DNA of 64,000 nucleotides from Papaver somniferum (GCF_003573695.1 NC_039358.1:9652326-9716325); one strand, 5' to 3'. Positions 1 to 11,820 are shown, counted from the stretch's first letter. Notes: a model not told the origin generated them from the sequence alone. Numbers and translations: made by a program.

Positions 1-930
1 GGCACGGTTGGCATGCCTTGGCGTGGAAAGGTTGCACGGCATGCCATTGGAACATGTGGAGCAGCTGGATGGTTGGCATGCATTGGCGCGGTGACGTGGC
101 TGGCATGGTATGCCAATGGCACGGTGGTGCGGCTGGCATGGTTGGCATGCCTTAGCACGGGGGCGTGGCTGGCATATTTTTCCATTGACACGGTGGTGCG
201 GCTGACATGGTTGGCATGCCTTGGCGCGGAGATGTGGCTGGCATGGTTTGCCATTGGCACGGTGGTGCAGATGGCATGGTTGGCATGCCTTGGAGCGGAG
301 ACGTGGATGGCATGGTATGTCATTGGCACGGTGGTGCGGCTGGCATGGTTGGCATGCCTTGGCGTGGAGACGTGGCTGGCATGGTTTGCCATTGGCACGG
401 TGGTGCGGATGGCATGGTTGGCATGCCTTGGAGCGGAGACGTGGATGGCATGGTGGTGCGGCTGGCATGGTTGGCATGCCTTGGCGTGGAGACGTGGCTG
501 GCATGGTTTTCCATTGGCATGGTGGTGCGGCTGGCATGGTTTTCCATTGGCATGGTGGTGCGGCTGGCATGGTTTTCCATTGGCACGGTGGTGCGGCTGG
601 CATGGTTGGCATGCCTTGGTGCGGAGACGTGGCTGGAATGGTGTGGCATTGGCACGGTGGTGCGGCTGGCATGCCTTGGCGCGGAGACGTGACTGGCATG
701 GTATGACATTGGCACGGTGGTGCAGCTGGCATGGTTGGCATGCCTTGGCGCGAAGATGTGGCTGACATGGTTTGCCATTGGCACGGTGGTGCGGCTGGCA
801 TGGTTGGCATGCTTTGGCGCGGGGACGTGGCTGGCATGGTTTGCCATTGGCACAGTGGTGCGGCTGGCATGCTTGGAATGCCTTGGCGCGTGGACGTGGC
901 TGGCATGGTTTGCCATTAGCACGGTGGTGT
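1..930. repeat. 69-bp GC-rich minisatellite array
   Basis: A tandem array built on a 69-bp unit. The motif ACGGTGGTG recurs at 121, 190, 259, 328 and 397, exactly 69 bp apart. Units contain the submotifs GGCATGGTTGGCATGCCTTG and GACGTGGCTGGCATGG. From about 440 to 600 the units are shortened to roughly 36-45 bp (GCTGGCATGGTTTTCCATTG repeated), then full units resume to about 930. Because 69 is a multiple of three, long reading frames stay open on both strands; they are Trp/Ala/Met- or His-rich and have no plausible protein character, so I do not call a gene. The array begins before base 1, so its left edge is outside the window. Confidence 0.93.
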
Positions 931-1089
931 GAGAATTAGGGTTTGGTATGTACGAAGATGATGTCAGTCAATATTAAGGGTTCTGTCGTGGAACATGATA
1001 CACGTATATAAAAAAAAGGTACCCTGGTAGTTCTTACGTATACATATTAAAGGGTTCAATAAATGTGCTTGGTGGAGACATTACTACTC

Positions 1090-2958
1090 AAGTTCTGTGA
1101 CGTCACTGTCTGACTAGGGTTTGACGATTTTAACCCTAAGCTAAAAACCACCATCAACACCTTGATATTTGAAAAAAGTCAAAAGATGATCATGTGAAAA
1201 TCACCTGGTAACATCTTATATGATTTGTGTGAGACAGTCATTTGATGTAGACTCGAAATGTATCATATTAATCATTCGATCACTTGAAAATTGCTTTGAA
1301 GCTAATAGTTTGTGTGAGACAGCTATTCTCATCTTCTAAGAATATTTCAGTGATTGAAATGGTAGTTTAGAACGATTAACCAATGATTGGATATAACACA
1401 GTGTGTGTACTTGTATGCTAACTGTTCCAAGTGTATTCCAATTCCGGGTATCTAGTATGTGTACCCGTATTCAATAGTTGAAGTCCGAGAACTATAGTAT
1501 GCGTACACGTTTGCGTACTAACTTCAACTGAGTTCGGTGGTGAACAAAATTATGCGTACCCGTTTGCATACTGGCGAACACAGACCATTTCCGGAAACTT
1601 AGGTATGCGTACCCGTTTGCATACTTGAGTGGTTAAGTTCTAAAATCGGCTAAGTCATGAACAAATACATTTATATAATAAGGAATGCAATCTTTTGCAA
1701 ACCGTGGATATAATGTTCATGAACCGATTTTGCTTCAATCGTGTCTTGTATACTTCTATGAGAATATAAACAATTGAACAACTCTATGAGTAACATAACT
1801 AGTTTCATTTAAGTCATTTGAAACTATATGTGTTAAGATGAACAAGGTTGATATGAAATTATTCATATGGCTAACTTCGGTTAACTATTATTGAGCAAAC
1901 AAAGTTTACAAGTTTAGGTACGGTTACCCATATCTAAATGAAGGTACATTTAATTTGTGTCTAACAAGCTAAGACCATCTAACGGTGGAGAGATATTGCT
2001 TTAATTTCAAGCAAACTTAGATTTAATCTTAGATCAGGATTCATCTAACGGTGAATATTGATTTCTTTGTTTAAAAGCTATCAAACCCTAATTTGAAGAT
2101 TATATAAGGGAAAACTCTATCAACTGGCAAACCTAATCCCCACACCTCCTGTGTGATACTAGTTGTTACTAGAGTCGATTCTCCTTTAACCTAGGCTTTT
2201 CCTACAACCCTCATAGGTTAACGACTTGAAGACTTCATTGGGATTGTGAATCCAGAGCCAACTATTTTCTTTGTAGTTGTGTTTATGATCTTACTTTGTT
2301 CTATCGTATTGAGTACTATCTTCTCTAAGATTCGCTCGAGATTTATCTCCGATAGGTAAGATATAAAAATTAGTCACAAACATCTTCGTCTCATCGTTTG
2401 TGATTCCACAATAACGTGTTCTACTACCATATGGTTAAGTTATTGTGAGGTAATTGATATTTCAAGGCCGTTCTTCTGGAATATAAGTCCGGTATATCAA
2501 AATAGGAAGATGGGTTGGTCTTGATGTTCTTGCAAAACAGGAAAGAGAAAAAGCTCCCTTTATACCCAACAAATTTATAAATCTGAAAAGGGATTCTTCC
2601 TCTCGCTCGTACATACGGGATTAGGGGAATCCGGTTGAGCTCTAAGGGCTTGACCGGACATGCCCGCTTTCCTTTTCCTACCATTGATGTTCGATGAGCA
2701 CGAGCAGTAATTTGTTAGTATCCCCTGATTGATAGTTTCACCAGTAAGACTGCCAAGAAAGTTCAAACCAACTGATATCTCTCTGGTAACATATATCTAC
2801 TTCATCTTATTAATTTTAATTTTCATCGGTCACCATCTAGTGCTTACCCCGCAAAAATGTCACTGTTACGTGCTAAGTAGGGGATTTAATGTTAATGGTG
2901 GTTTTTAGTTTAGGGAGAAAACTGTAAAAGTCTGTCTAACTGACCCGACATCAGAAGT
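1090..2958. repeat. Inverted-repeat pair bounding a 1.9-kb block
   Basis: The stretch 1090-1160 (containing CTAAAAACCACCATCAACA) is an imperfect reverse complement of 2889-2958 (containing TGTTAATGGTGGTTTTTAG). The match covers about 70 bp, which suggests terminal inverted repeats of a non-autonomous DNA element. I could not find a convincing target-site duplication. The interior looks LTR-derived, so this may be an element carrying an older insertion, or chance juxtaposition of two related repeats. Class is unassigned. Confidence 0.5.
1190..2525 (+). mobile_element. LTR-like retrotransposon fragment
   Basis: No coding sequence is visible. The stretch has LTR features: a TATA-like box at about 2099 (GATTATATAAGGG) followed by an apparent leader, and short internal repeats of a GCGTACCCGTTTGCATAC type around 1497-1635. 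From memory the wording resembles LTRs abundant in eudicot genomes, and the downstream half of what looks like the same LTR appears at 5560-6150. If so, one LTR was split by later insertions. No PBS or TG..CA ends could be fixed. This is inference, not an alignment. Confidence 0.4.
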
Positions 2959-3400
2959 AGTAGACCTTGATATGTCTATATTCAGCAAGGAATCTGAAGA
3001 ATTCAAAATATGATGAGCGCCTATGCCTCTCTTCATATTGTATTGAAACCCAAGCTCCTAGATGAATTTTTCACTAGTATAGAGCCTAATGAGTATTTAA
3101 GCTCCTAGCTGCATTATTCACTAATGCCGGCCTGCTGAGCATGTATTATATGTTGTGTTCTTAGCTGACTCTCGATTTTAACATGATATGACGATTAATG
3201 TTCATTCTTAGATGAGTAACATTGGTTTCCCAAATTGTCTAAATTGAGATATGCATGACGGTAGTCACCAAAGGCGCGCGAGCTGCGCTGCTCTCCAAGA
3301 TAAAATTAGTGATTTAGTACCAACGTGCAAAATTCACCAAAATTGATTAATTTTATGTCAGCTCGCAAAATTCAATTTTTCTAGCCTAATTTTATTAATT
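2526..3400. other. Intergenic DNA, no gene seen
   Basis: No coding exon, RNA gene or clear repeat structure was recognised apart from the right inverted repeat at 2889-2958. Short open frames on the minus strand around 2424-2766 lack family features and are treated as chance. Confidence 0.6.
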
Positions 3401-5300
3401 TACAAAAATTAGGTATTTGCAGCCTACGCAATATCTCGATCCCTATTGGTCGAGATTAAGCCTAGGCAAACTAGGAAATTGGTCCATCATGGAACTGTTA
3501 GTAGCAGAATCCTACTAAAATTTGGAAAACAAGAAATAAAGGGGAAATTGCGACGACAAGTGAAGGCAGTAGCCAAAGGGGCACGGCCGCGTCACTTAGC
3601 CGTTCGGTTTTCCATGGCTTACACAACCTATCACCGGCCAGCCATACCCATATTGTTGTCTGTCGGACACTCTTTCCCACTGGCCAATCAAATTGCTCAA
3701 AAGCCGCAGCCTAAGCTTTTAATTAAACATGGAAGTTGGTTGGTCGACGTGCTTAGTTTCTTAAGAAATTGAATCTAGGCCGTCCATGTCAGTCTTAAAA
3801 CGATCACCACCGTACGACTTGGTCGACCGATTTATCAAGCTTAGCTTCCTCCTGGTGCGACCAAATAAGCTTCATGATACTCACCTACGGGCCCACTCCT
3901 ATTTCAGCCAATAAGAACCCTCCCAGCCTGCAAGTAGCGCCTTAAACCGATCGCTCAAAATAGGTTGGTTGCGCGGCTTAAAAATCTTGTTATGCTAGCG
4001 GCAGTACATTGCTGTCACAAAAAATCTCGGTCGTCCAACTTGGCTAGCCAAATCGACCGGCCTAGATTTGATTTTGGGCGACCAATAAGATGTCATTATG
4101 ATCACCAGACGCCCCTCTTCCATGAGGACTGATCGACTCTCCCTCAACTTACTCGAATGGCTCCCGGATGCTGCTCAAAGATGTCCGGCCGCGTTCCTCT
4201 TAAGACCGTGAATTTCGCGACCAACCAAAACATGCTATATACAGCGATGCTTCATATGCATCAATTATTTTGAGCTGCTTGTTTAAAAGAGATGCTTTAC
4301 AAGCATCGATTACAAACGATATTTTATAAGTATCGATTTCACAAATAACTTAATTATTTAACCTAAAAGTATTGTATGCTATTTTTATACGGCAAGTTTC
4401 ATGACTTGACTTGTCACATATGACTGCTCGCCTCCTAGCTTGCGCGTGATTGGTCGAAATATTTAGGTGTTGTAAGAAAGACTCGCTCAGTAACTACCAT
4501 GTAAGATTTTTTCCATTCCTCATGTAACTTGCTACATATTTTCTACAAAATACTCGAGACATCAAACATGTCATAAACTGGGGAATGTTCATCGGGGTAT
4601 TGGTCTGGCAGTTTACAACGTGCGGCGTGCAACACGCCCATTACGAGAAAGCGTCATGAAAGGCGGACAATTAGTGGCAGTAGAGAAGTAGTGGGAGTAA
4701 AACCAACCGGTCTTCCCCTCATAATATGGACATGGTTTTCACCATTCTACACGATCCCCACTTCTCCATCACTCAACTACTTCCACTTCCTATGAGATCA
4801 GTGTGTGTTCGAATATGACTAATATAAATAGATTTTCAATCTATTTCAACAAAAACAGTTCGTTAACGCAATATTCCGAAAACACCAAGAACACACAACT
4901 TTCGTTTCGCAAGCATGTTCCATATTCTGATACAAGTCATAAAACAACTACACTTTCATAGTTCATCATTCTGATTTCAACACCTTCTCTGCTTCCATCC
5001 CTAAGATCAACCCTTCTCCTTCATTTTATGACCGAAGCAAGACTGGAATGAACATTTCTTGGTTTAGGCCAGAATTGTACAGATTGATCTCTCGAATCTA
5101 AAGTACTCATGTGCAGTACATTTGTTTAGAGTTTAGACTCGTTTCTCATCGACAAACCCAAATTAACATTTTCAGCAGTAAAAGTTTTTACCCTACTACA
5201 CTTACATATTTCATAGACTTTTTTTCTTCAAAGCTTATTTTGTTCTTACACATTAGGTAGCTATGTTGAGATTATATTGATTCTTACATAAGTTCATTTT
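3401..5300 (+). mobile_element. Probable LTR-derived block of a second family
   Basis: This stretch is locally GC-richer than its surroundings up to about 4760. It ends in a promoter-like segment with a TATA box near 4822 (AATATAAATAGATTTTC) and a leader with CA-rich stretches. The phrase CATAAACTGGGGAATG near 4573 resembles segments of Tat-type gypsy LTRs known to me, but ends and partner LTR are not identifiable. An open frame at 3446-3772 (108 codons) has no recognisable domain and probably lies in LTR sequence. Treat as a weak call. Confidence 0.3.
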
Positions 5301-5559
5301 GAGATTGGAATTTTAGTTTTCTTTGAAGCATTTTTGATTGTCTAGTTGGCAGTTCTTAAAATAGTGATTATCTTCTTCCCAAGATGAGCAGCTTTGAGGT
5401 GATGAAAGCATAATTGGAAGTACAGTTTTTGGATTCGAAGCAAGAAAAACCACTCAAAGTAGCTGCAAGCAGAATTCAAACATTTGAAAATTATTTTCCA
5501 TTACTTTCAATTGTTCTAGATCTCAAAAATACTCCACGCCATTACATGATACATGTGTA

Positions 5560-6150
5560 CGCCTGGAGTAAACCCAAAGGGAATCAAGTGCACAGAACCC
5601 GGCGTGGTTCTAGAGGCGTGAGGAACGCGACTGTACCTTGATCAGTGTGGGATTGGTTAGGGATCAACTACACTCAAGTCCGAAGTTAACTTGTAGTAGG
5701 ATAATTTCTGTAGCGGCTTAATACATGGTGTGGTGTTCAAATCTGGACTAGGTTTCAGGGTTTTCTGCATTTGTGGTTTCTTCATTAACAAAATCTCTGG
5801 TATATGTGTTATTTCTTTTCCGCATTATATTCTTTATATAATTGAAATATTACAGGTTGTGCGTTGTTCAATCAATTGGTAAATCCGACCTTTGGTTATT
5901 GGATAAAATTTGATTGATACTTGGATATTGGTCTTTGGTACCATCCAAGTTGTTTCTCATAATAATCAGGCTCACGGATTCATATCTGTTCGATTTGCTG
6001 AGAAACATAAATATAACTCTTGGATACTATTTTTGATAGATATCGCTTTATAAGCTGGTGCTCTCGGAATTGTATTAGAGTTAGTCCATACAGATTACCG
6101 AACGAAATATTGGGTGTGGTTGTTGTACCCCGGTTTTTCAGATTTACTTT
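5560..6150 (+). mobile_element. LTR-like fragment, possible downstream half of the 1190-2525 LTR
   Basis: Phrases here (for example GTGTTATTTCTTTTCCGCAT near 5808 and GGATATTGGTCTTTGGTACC near 5923) resemble the 3' half of a long LTR family common in eudicots, as far as I recall. The upstream half matches the character of 1190-2525. Nothing coding is supported. The short open frame 5414-5641 crosses the left edge and has no recognisable domain. Confidence 0.35.
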
Positions 6151-6367
6151 TGGTTTTGTTTTTGTATGTATAACAATTCTTACGAGTTATTCATGCAAAC
6201 AAGATTGCTCTATGTATGCTTTCAAAGTAGTATTTTATAGTCTGAAGGAAGTTTCATTTGTTATGACGATGTTCTGTGCATAATATTCTCTCTAGGAAGA
6301 CTTTAGTTTTGATTAAGGAGAAGATAAACCAAAATGGCAGGATCGTAATCTAGAAGTCATCTTTCAA
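6151..6367. other. Short unassigned spacer
   Basis: No supported feature is visible. An open frame running from 6020 into this stretch is hydrophobic and Cys-containing but is not recognisable. Confidence 0.4.
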
Positions 6368-6720
6368 ATGCTATCGGATTCATTTTTGAAATTCATTCAA
6401 GAAGAGAAGTCAATTACTTATCTTTTGTTCACTGTCCATGGAAAAAAACTATATATAACAATGTGCCAATGGAAATTAATCTGGGGAATAGGGTTGAACG
6501 TAAAAGACATCAGAAAAATATTTGCTTCATGGAGCATTAACTCCCTACTTGTGAAGATAAAAGATATTAAAGTCAGATTTGAAGAAATTAGATTTGTCAA
6601 TATCAATAAAAATATAAATTTCATTGCTCATGATTTATGTCAGTTTGCTTTTCATAAGAAAGTTTCAGGATAATGGAATTCGTATTTCTTCGAACCCAAA
6701 ATTTAATGGGTTATTCTAGG
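6368..6720 (+). pseudogene. LINE RNase H C-terminal fragment
   Basis: A 101-codon frame ends in a segment reading as the last part of the RNase H-like domain (RVT_3 type) found at the 3' end of plant L1 LINEs. It shows a WSINSLLVKIKD helix-like segment, then NKNINFIAHDLCQFAFHKK, which matches the usual arrangement of a hydrophobic strand, N, two residues, A-H-x-L/C and an alanine-rich helix. After the stop, the next bases still resemble the family's final Tyr-Phe-Pro-Lys tail. There is no RT upstream, so this is an isolated remnant. It is immediately followed by an imperfect short duplication (TATTTCTTC repeated near 6684 and 6760). Confidence 0.55.
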
Positions 6721-6804
6721 ATGATGGGATTTATTATCACCCACTATTTGTATTTCTTCAAATCTCAAATTTAACAGGGTATTTTAATATAATGGTTCTC
6801 AGAG

Positions 6805-7142
6805 CATCTCCAGCAGAAGGTGCAAAAAATCATACGTGGATTTATTATTTAGTCCTTTTATTTATGAGTTCTATCCAGCGAGCAAATTTAAGGACCTTAT
6901 TCCTAAAAAATTATCTCCAACAGTTAGAAACTATTATTCCTTAAAATTAATTATTAAAAGAGAAAACATGAAGTGGAGGTGAATCTGAAGGTGTAGTTAA
7001 CACTTTCTTCAGAACCTTCTTATTTAGTATGGCACCCCTCCTAATTTATAAGATCTAATGCTGGAGATGGTATTAATTAAAGTGGAGGTCTAAAATCCTA
7101 TGTGTCATATAAAAATAAAATTATAATCCTCCGTTGGAGATG
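6805..7142. mobile_element. Mutator-like MITE with 9-bp flanking repeat
   Basis: The left end CATCTCCAGCAG (6805) is inverted at the right end as CCGTTGGAGATG (7131-7142). The flanks are TTCTCAGAG (6796-6804) and TTCTCAGGG (7143-7151), a 9-bp duplication with one mismatch, the length typical of Mutator-like elements. The 338-bp interior is AT-rich and non-coding. The ends could alternatively be extended outward to a GAGCATCTCC form, giving a shorter duplication. Confidence 0.65.
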
Positions 7143-7172
7143 TTCTCAGGGACTCCCCATAGTCCATTTTTC

Positions 7173-7892
7173 CGGAAAAAAATTTGCACCAGCATATGTT
7201 AAACTAGCAACACAAAAACGTAAGTTTTGCTAGATGTGACATCAGCAAATTGGGATTAAATCGACAGTTATCTTCCTCGTGTTTATCCTCCTCAACCTTC
7301 AACTAAAACCCAGCTAAAAGCCTTCAACGATATTATATTTTACAATAATGATAGTTTACATATGGATATTAGATAGAACAACTATTATGATTTTGAGATG
7401 AAAAACAAATAAGTGAGAACTGTCACTTCTGCCTATTCATTCCATGTGTTATAATTAGTACTGTGAGAATTAGTAATGAATAGGCAGAAGTGAGAATTGT
7501 GAGATCGAAATTCATATGCCCCAATCTTAGTTAGCGTCAAGTTGTTTACAAAGGATGCTAAAACAAAGAAGATAGTTAGGTTCCAATTCTACCACTGACC
7601 ACCACTATATAATTAGGTTGCAATAAATCCAATATCCATGCATTGATGCTCAAATGCTTCGGGTTTTATGTTGTCAGTGAAAATCCTCATCACAATCCCT
7701 CACTTTCGTTTTAGACTGCATACACTGAGATTATCTTAAAAATGGGGAAGAGATAACTCATACATTGCACTGAACGCTGAAAAATAGGAATGAGATAACT
7801 ATCGACTTTAACCCCAGTTTGCTGATGTCACATCTAGCAAACTAACGGTTTTGATGCTGCTAGTTCAACGAGTGCGAGAGAAATTGTTTTCC
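7173..7892. mobile_element. Mutator-like foldback MITE, long TIRs, 9-bp TSD
   Basis: Terminal inverted repeats of about 115 bp pair 7173-7285 with 7785-7892. The core GCTAGATGTGACATCAGCAAA (7230-7250, given in part) is inverted as TTTGCTGATGTCACATCTAGC near 7819-7839. The identical 9-mer CCATTTTTC flanks both ends (7164-7172 and 7893-7901). Long TIRs with a 9-bp duplication are the hallmark of Mutator-like transposons. There is no transposase ORF, so it is non-autonomous. It lies only 21 bp from the end of the preceding MITE's duplication. The interior carries a separate perfect palindrome (7424-7492). Confidence 0.75.
7424..7492. repeat. Perfect 18-bp inverted repeat inside the MITE
   Basis: CACTTCTGCCTATTCATT (7424-7441) is exactly inverted as AATGAATAGGCAGAAGTG (7475-7492) with a 33-bp loop, forming an internal hairpin within the larger foldback element. 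Confidence 0.85.
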
Positions 7893-7904
7893 CCATTTTT
7901 CTTC

Positions 7905-8650
7905 CGCGTAAATAAAAAAGATTTCATAGGTATCGACGAAGATTATAGAAAACTAGAATTCATCAAGCAACTTGGTTTCAATGAATCTATAACTGTGGAA
8001 CCATATGGTTTTTGGGAGGTTTGTGTTTACTTTGGAATGAGTAAGAGGTGAATATTCAAGCTACAAAGAACTCCAGATGGGATGTTCATGCGGTGGTCAC
8101 GGCCAAGTTTTAGAAACCCTTGATTTTATCTACTGTCTATACGAGCACCAACAAATTAAAGAGGGAGAGAGTCTGGGATGAGATGAAAGGAAGAGCTGAG
8201 TTGAACAACACTGATTGGATGGTTATGGGGGACTTTAACACAATGGCTAGTGTGCATGAAAAGGTTGGTGGCAAGAAATTGATACTAATAAGGTGGAAGA
8301 GCTGAAGACTATTATGAACCAGTGTGGTCTTATTGATTTGGGGGCTCATGGACCTGACTGGACATGGAACAACAGAAGAACCGGAATGGCGAACATCAAG
8401 GAAAGGCTGGATAGGGTTATTGCTAACCCCCAATGGTGTAGCTATTTTCCGAATGCGCGGGTATTACATCTTCCTTATTATGACTCTTACCATAAAGTTC
8501 TTCTAATATATTTGGAACCCAAAAGAATCTTCAAACCTAGGCCATATAGACTTGAGGAAAGGCTTCGAACAATCAACAACATTAATTCCACTCTGTTGAT
8601 AAATTTCAAAGGGAGTCAAAAACTTGGAATAAAAATGTGTTTGGGAATTT
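7905..8650 (+). pseudogene. LINE apurinic-like endonuclease domain, broken
   Basis: Fragments of an exonuclease-endonuclease-phosphatase domain lie in three frames: a QLGFNES segment (about 7968), then GGLCLLWNE and a segment around NSRWDVHAVVTAK (8070-8105), then TDWMVMGDFN (8210-8235, the conserved GDFN motif), and a C-terminal part with RLDRVIANPQW (8404-8436). The usual terminal catalytic SDH is replaced by YYDSYHK (8476-8496), so the active site is also lost. Frameshifts occur near 8010, 8110 and 8280. In an active LINE this enzyme nicks target DNA to prime reverse transcription. Confidence 0.8.
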
Positions 8651-10111
8651 GAATGGTAACATTGAAAAGGCTTTGCAAGATTTGAGCCAGGCTCAGAATA
8701 ACTTCGATAATAGCCCGATTGGTGATAATAAAATTTATATGACTAATTGTTTGTGTGAATATTTAAATTATCTCAGGATGGAAGAAATATTCTTGAAGAA
8801 TAAATTAAGAATTAGTTGGTTAGTTGAAGGAGACCTGAACACAAAGTTTTTTCATTCTTCTACTCTGGTTAGGAAAAGTAGAAATAGCTTGTTAGATTGT
8901 TGGATAATAATGGTAGATGGCTAGAGAATATCAATGAAATTGAAAACCATGTTATTGATCATTTTTTAAATATATTTTCTTCCTCTATGAATGATTGTGA
9001 TAGTTCTGATGTTCAAAGATTGTTCCCTACTGTTGTTTATGATAATGATAATTCCAAAGTTATTTGTCAAGTTTCCATTAAAGAGATTAGAACTGCTGTG
9101 AAACAATTAGGTTCCCATAAAGCCCCGGGACCAGATGGGTTATAAGGTTTCTTTTTCTCTAAATATTGTGAACATGTTGGTGCCAGTGTGGTTCAGCTAG
9201 TTTAGGATTTTTTTCATAATGGACATCTTGATTATAGATTAAACAAGACATTCAATGCCCTGATTTCGAAAAAGTCTTGTCCCAACTCCATTAAGGATTA
9301 CAGGCCAATCAGTTTATGTAATTTTTCTATGAAAATCATAATTAAAATAATTGCTAACAGATTAAGGCCTTTGTTGGATAAGATCATCTCGTCTAATCAG
9401 CATGCGTTTGTCTCTGGGAGATCTATTTTCGATTCTACTGTGATATGTAATGAAATTGTGCATTCTTTTAAGAAAAAGAAAGGGAAAAAGGGTTGGATGG
9501 CCTTGAAATTAGATTTTGACAAAGCTTATGATAGGGTCAATTTGCAGTTTCTGATTATGATTTTGCAAAGTCTTGGTTTTTCTAATACTTTTGTTAAATG
9601 GACATGGAGCTGTATTAATGTCGTCTCTTTTCAGGTTCTAACCAATGGTTCTCCTAGTAAGAGTTTCAATCCTTATAATGGTTTAATACACAGGGATCCT
9701 TTGTCTCCATTCATGTTTATCATTTTCCTGGAAGCTCTATCTAGACTCATAAATGAGAGAATGAGAAATAGAGAAATTATTGGTATTTCTATGGCCACGG
9801 GTGCTCATGTTATATCTCGTTCGTTGTATGCGGATGATTGTATTATTTTTATCAAACCTAATTATAAGAATGCTTGTAATCTTAGATCGATGTTGAACAA
9901 GTTTTGCAGGTGGTCGGGTCAGAGAATAAGTGATACGAAATCTACTTTGCTTACTTATGCAAATTTGGGGAGAATTTTCTCAAGAGGTATGGCAGCTTCC
10001 CTTAAGGTTCAGGTCACACAAGATCCAGGTAAGTACCTTGGTATTCCCCTCCAATGGGGTAGAATAAATCTTAATACTTTTAATGATATGGTTGGAAAAA
10101 ATAGCGAATAG
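8637..10111 (+). pseudogene. LINE reverse transcriptase domain, broken
   Basis: An RVT_1 domain is readable across frame breaks. The connector KQLGSHKAPGPDGL is at about 9103-9142, followed by a stop. ISLCNFSMKII lies near 9310, KLDFDKAYDRV (first catalytic Asp) near 9507, HRDPLSPFMF near 9692 (family consensus RQGDPLSP, so altered) and SLYADDCIIF (catalytic DD kept) near 9820. The best uninterrupted part is 9329-10111 (260 codons). The frame then shifts into the next domain at about 10090. It copied element RNA into DNA at the nick. Confidence 0.88.
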
Positions 10112-11432
10112 AATGCAAGGATGGAAAAGCAAGACTTTGAACATGGCAGGTATATCAACTTTAATTAGATCCGTTCTTGACCCTGTTTCAAATCATGTGA
10201 TGTCAATGCTTAAAATCCCCAAAGGCCTTTTAAATAGATTAAACAAATATAAAAAGAATTTTCTTTGTGGAGGTGACAAGGACAAGAGAACATTGCATAA
10301 ATTGAGATGGATAAAAGTTTGCTTCCCTATTGAGTATGGTGAGATTGGTATTAGAGACCTTGAGCTTAATAACCTGGCTTTGTTGGCGAAAATGGCTTGG
10401 AGAGTCTCCAATAATCCTGAGTCAGATGTTTCCTCTCTTCTAAAGGTTAAGTATTACCCGGAAACGGACTTTTGGTGTTTTGGTACTAAGAGTAAATGTT
10501 CTACCAGTTGGAGAAGTATCCTTAGTGGACGAGATGCGGTTAGAGACTGTCTTAGGTGGAATATAGGAAATGGCAATTCTGTGGACTTGTGTAATGAATC
10601 TTGTTTGTATAATTTACCTATTTCTTCCATTGCAATCGATAATAATATGCATCTTCCTAATATTAAGGTTAGAGGTATTATGAACATGCAAGAAAGATGT
10701 TGGAATTTAGAGGAAATTGATGCTTTTATCTCTGAACAGGTGGCTGGGGATATTAAGGCTAGGCCTATTGCAGGTGGCGAGGATTTGGTAGACAAACTTT
10801 TGTGGTCTGAAAATAAAAGTGGTATTGCCACGGTTAAGGAGGCTTATAATTATCTTATCTCCAAAGGAGAATTGGGAGTTTCTGAACCCAATGCGGATTG
10901 GAGGTTTTTGTGGAAGTTAAAATGTACACACAAAATTAAATATTTCTTGTGGCTATTCTGTCATAACATACTTAGCCTGAATGAATATTTGTACATGAAA
11001 CACATTGGGCGGTATCCGAGATGTAGTCTGTGTGACCAAGATTTTGAAACACCTCATCGTTTATTCTTTTGTTACAGGGTGGTAGGTCCCTTATGGAGAA
11101 AGGTGCAGAGTTGGATTGGGTTTCAACCTGTTGTTGATCACATCTCACCCACAACTTTGAAGAACTGGTGTAACTTTGAAGGCAAGATAGCAGGCATTGA
11201 ATGGAAACATTTAATGCCTTTTGTGTTATGGTCGATCGGGAGAGGAAGAAATGATTGTATTTTTAGAAGGATTGCTTTCCAACCAAATAGGGTGCTTGCC
11301 AAAGCTCTGAAGGAGGCTAGAGAGTTCATTGGGTTTACTCAACGGATGACAAAGGATCAACAAAGAACTATTGAAGTACCCGTCCTTTGGATCTATCCTA
11401 AACAAGATTATGCTAAAATGAATTGTGATTGA
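10083..11432 (+). pseudogene. LINE RT thumb, connector and zf-RVT domain
   Basis: A 449-codon open frame continues ORF2 in a new frame after the RT domain. It begins with the thumb-like NRMQGWKSKTLNMAGISTLI region and ends with a zf-RVT zinc-binding domain at about 10900-11105: WKLKCTHKIKYFLWLF, then CSLCDQDFETPHRLFFC with Cys-x2-Cys and His-x4-Cys spacing. This is the longest undamaged piece of the element. The frame ends just before the RNase H domain. Confidence 0.85.
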
Positions 11433-11820
11433 GCTTCAAATCATCAAGGTCTTGCAGGCATATGAGGGATTCTGCGCAGTGATCAAGGTGGCTTCTTCGC
11501 TTGTTATGCTAAGCATATCTTCAAGAATGATAACAATGTGGCAGAGGTATGAGTTATAAGGAATGGTTTGCTCCTCGCTAAAAAAATTGGAATTGAGAAG
11601 TTGGAAGTCGAAAGTGATTCGACTTATGCTATACAACTATGTAAGAAGGAAGTTCAAGCTCCATGGGTTTTATATGCTCTTGTTGAAGTAACAAGAGAAT
11701 TTTAAAGCGATCACCTTTCATCAAAGATATAGAGAGGCGAATTCGGTGGACGATCAGTTAGCTAAAGGCGGAGCAACAAAGGTGTTGGAGGGAGTTTGGA
11801 TTAATCATCCTTACACATGA
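11433..11820 (+). pseudogene. LINE RNase H domain, with stops
   Basis: In the frame of the preceding ORF the translation continues after stops at about 11430, 11464 and 11548. It reads as an RVT_3 RNase H domain: GILRSDQGGFFACYAKH, then NGLLLAKKIGIEKLEVESDS (the acidic ESDS site) and EANSVDDQLAKGGA near the end. It terminates at the TGA at 11818-11820. The 3'UTR-like tail runs to the poly(A) at 11904-11913. Confidence 0.75.

Noticed and set aside
13..932. Six overlapping long open frames in the first kilobase
   Set aside because: They are different frames of one 69-bp tandem repeat. Openness follows from the period being a multiple of three.
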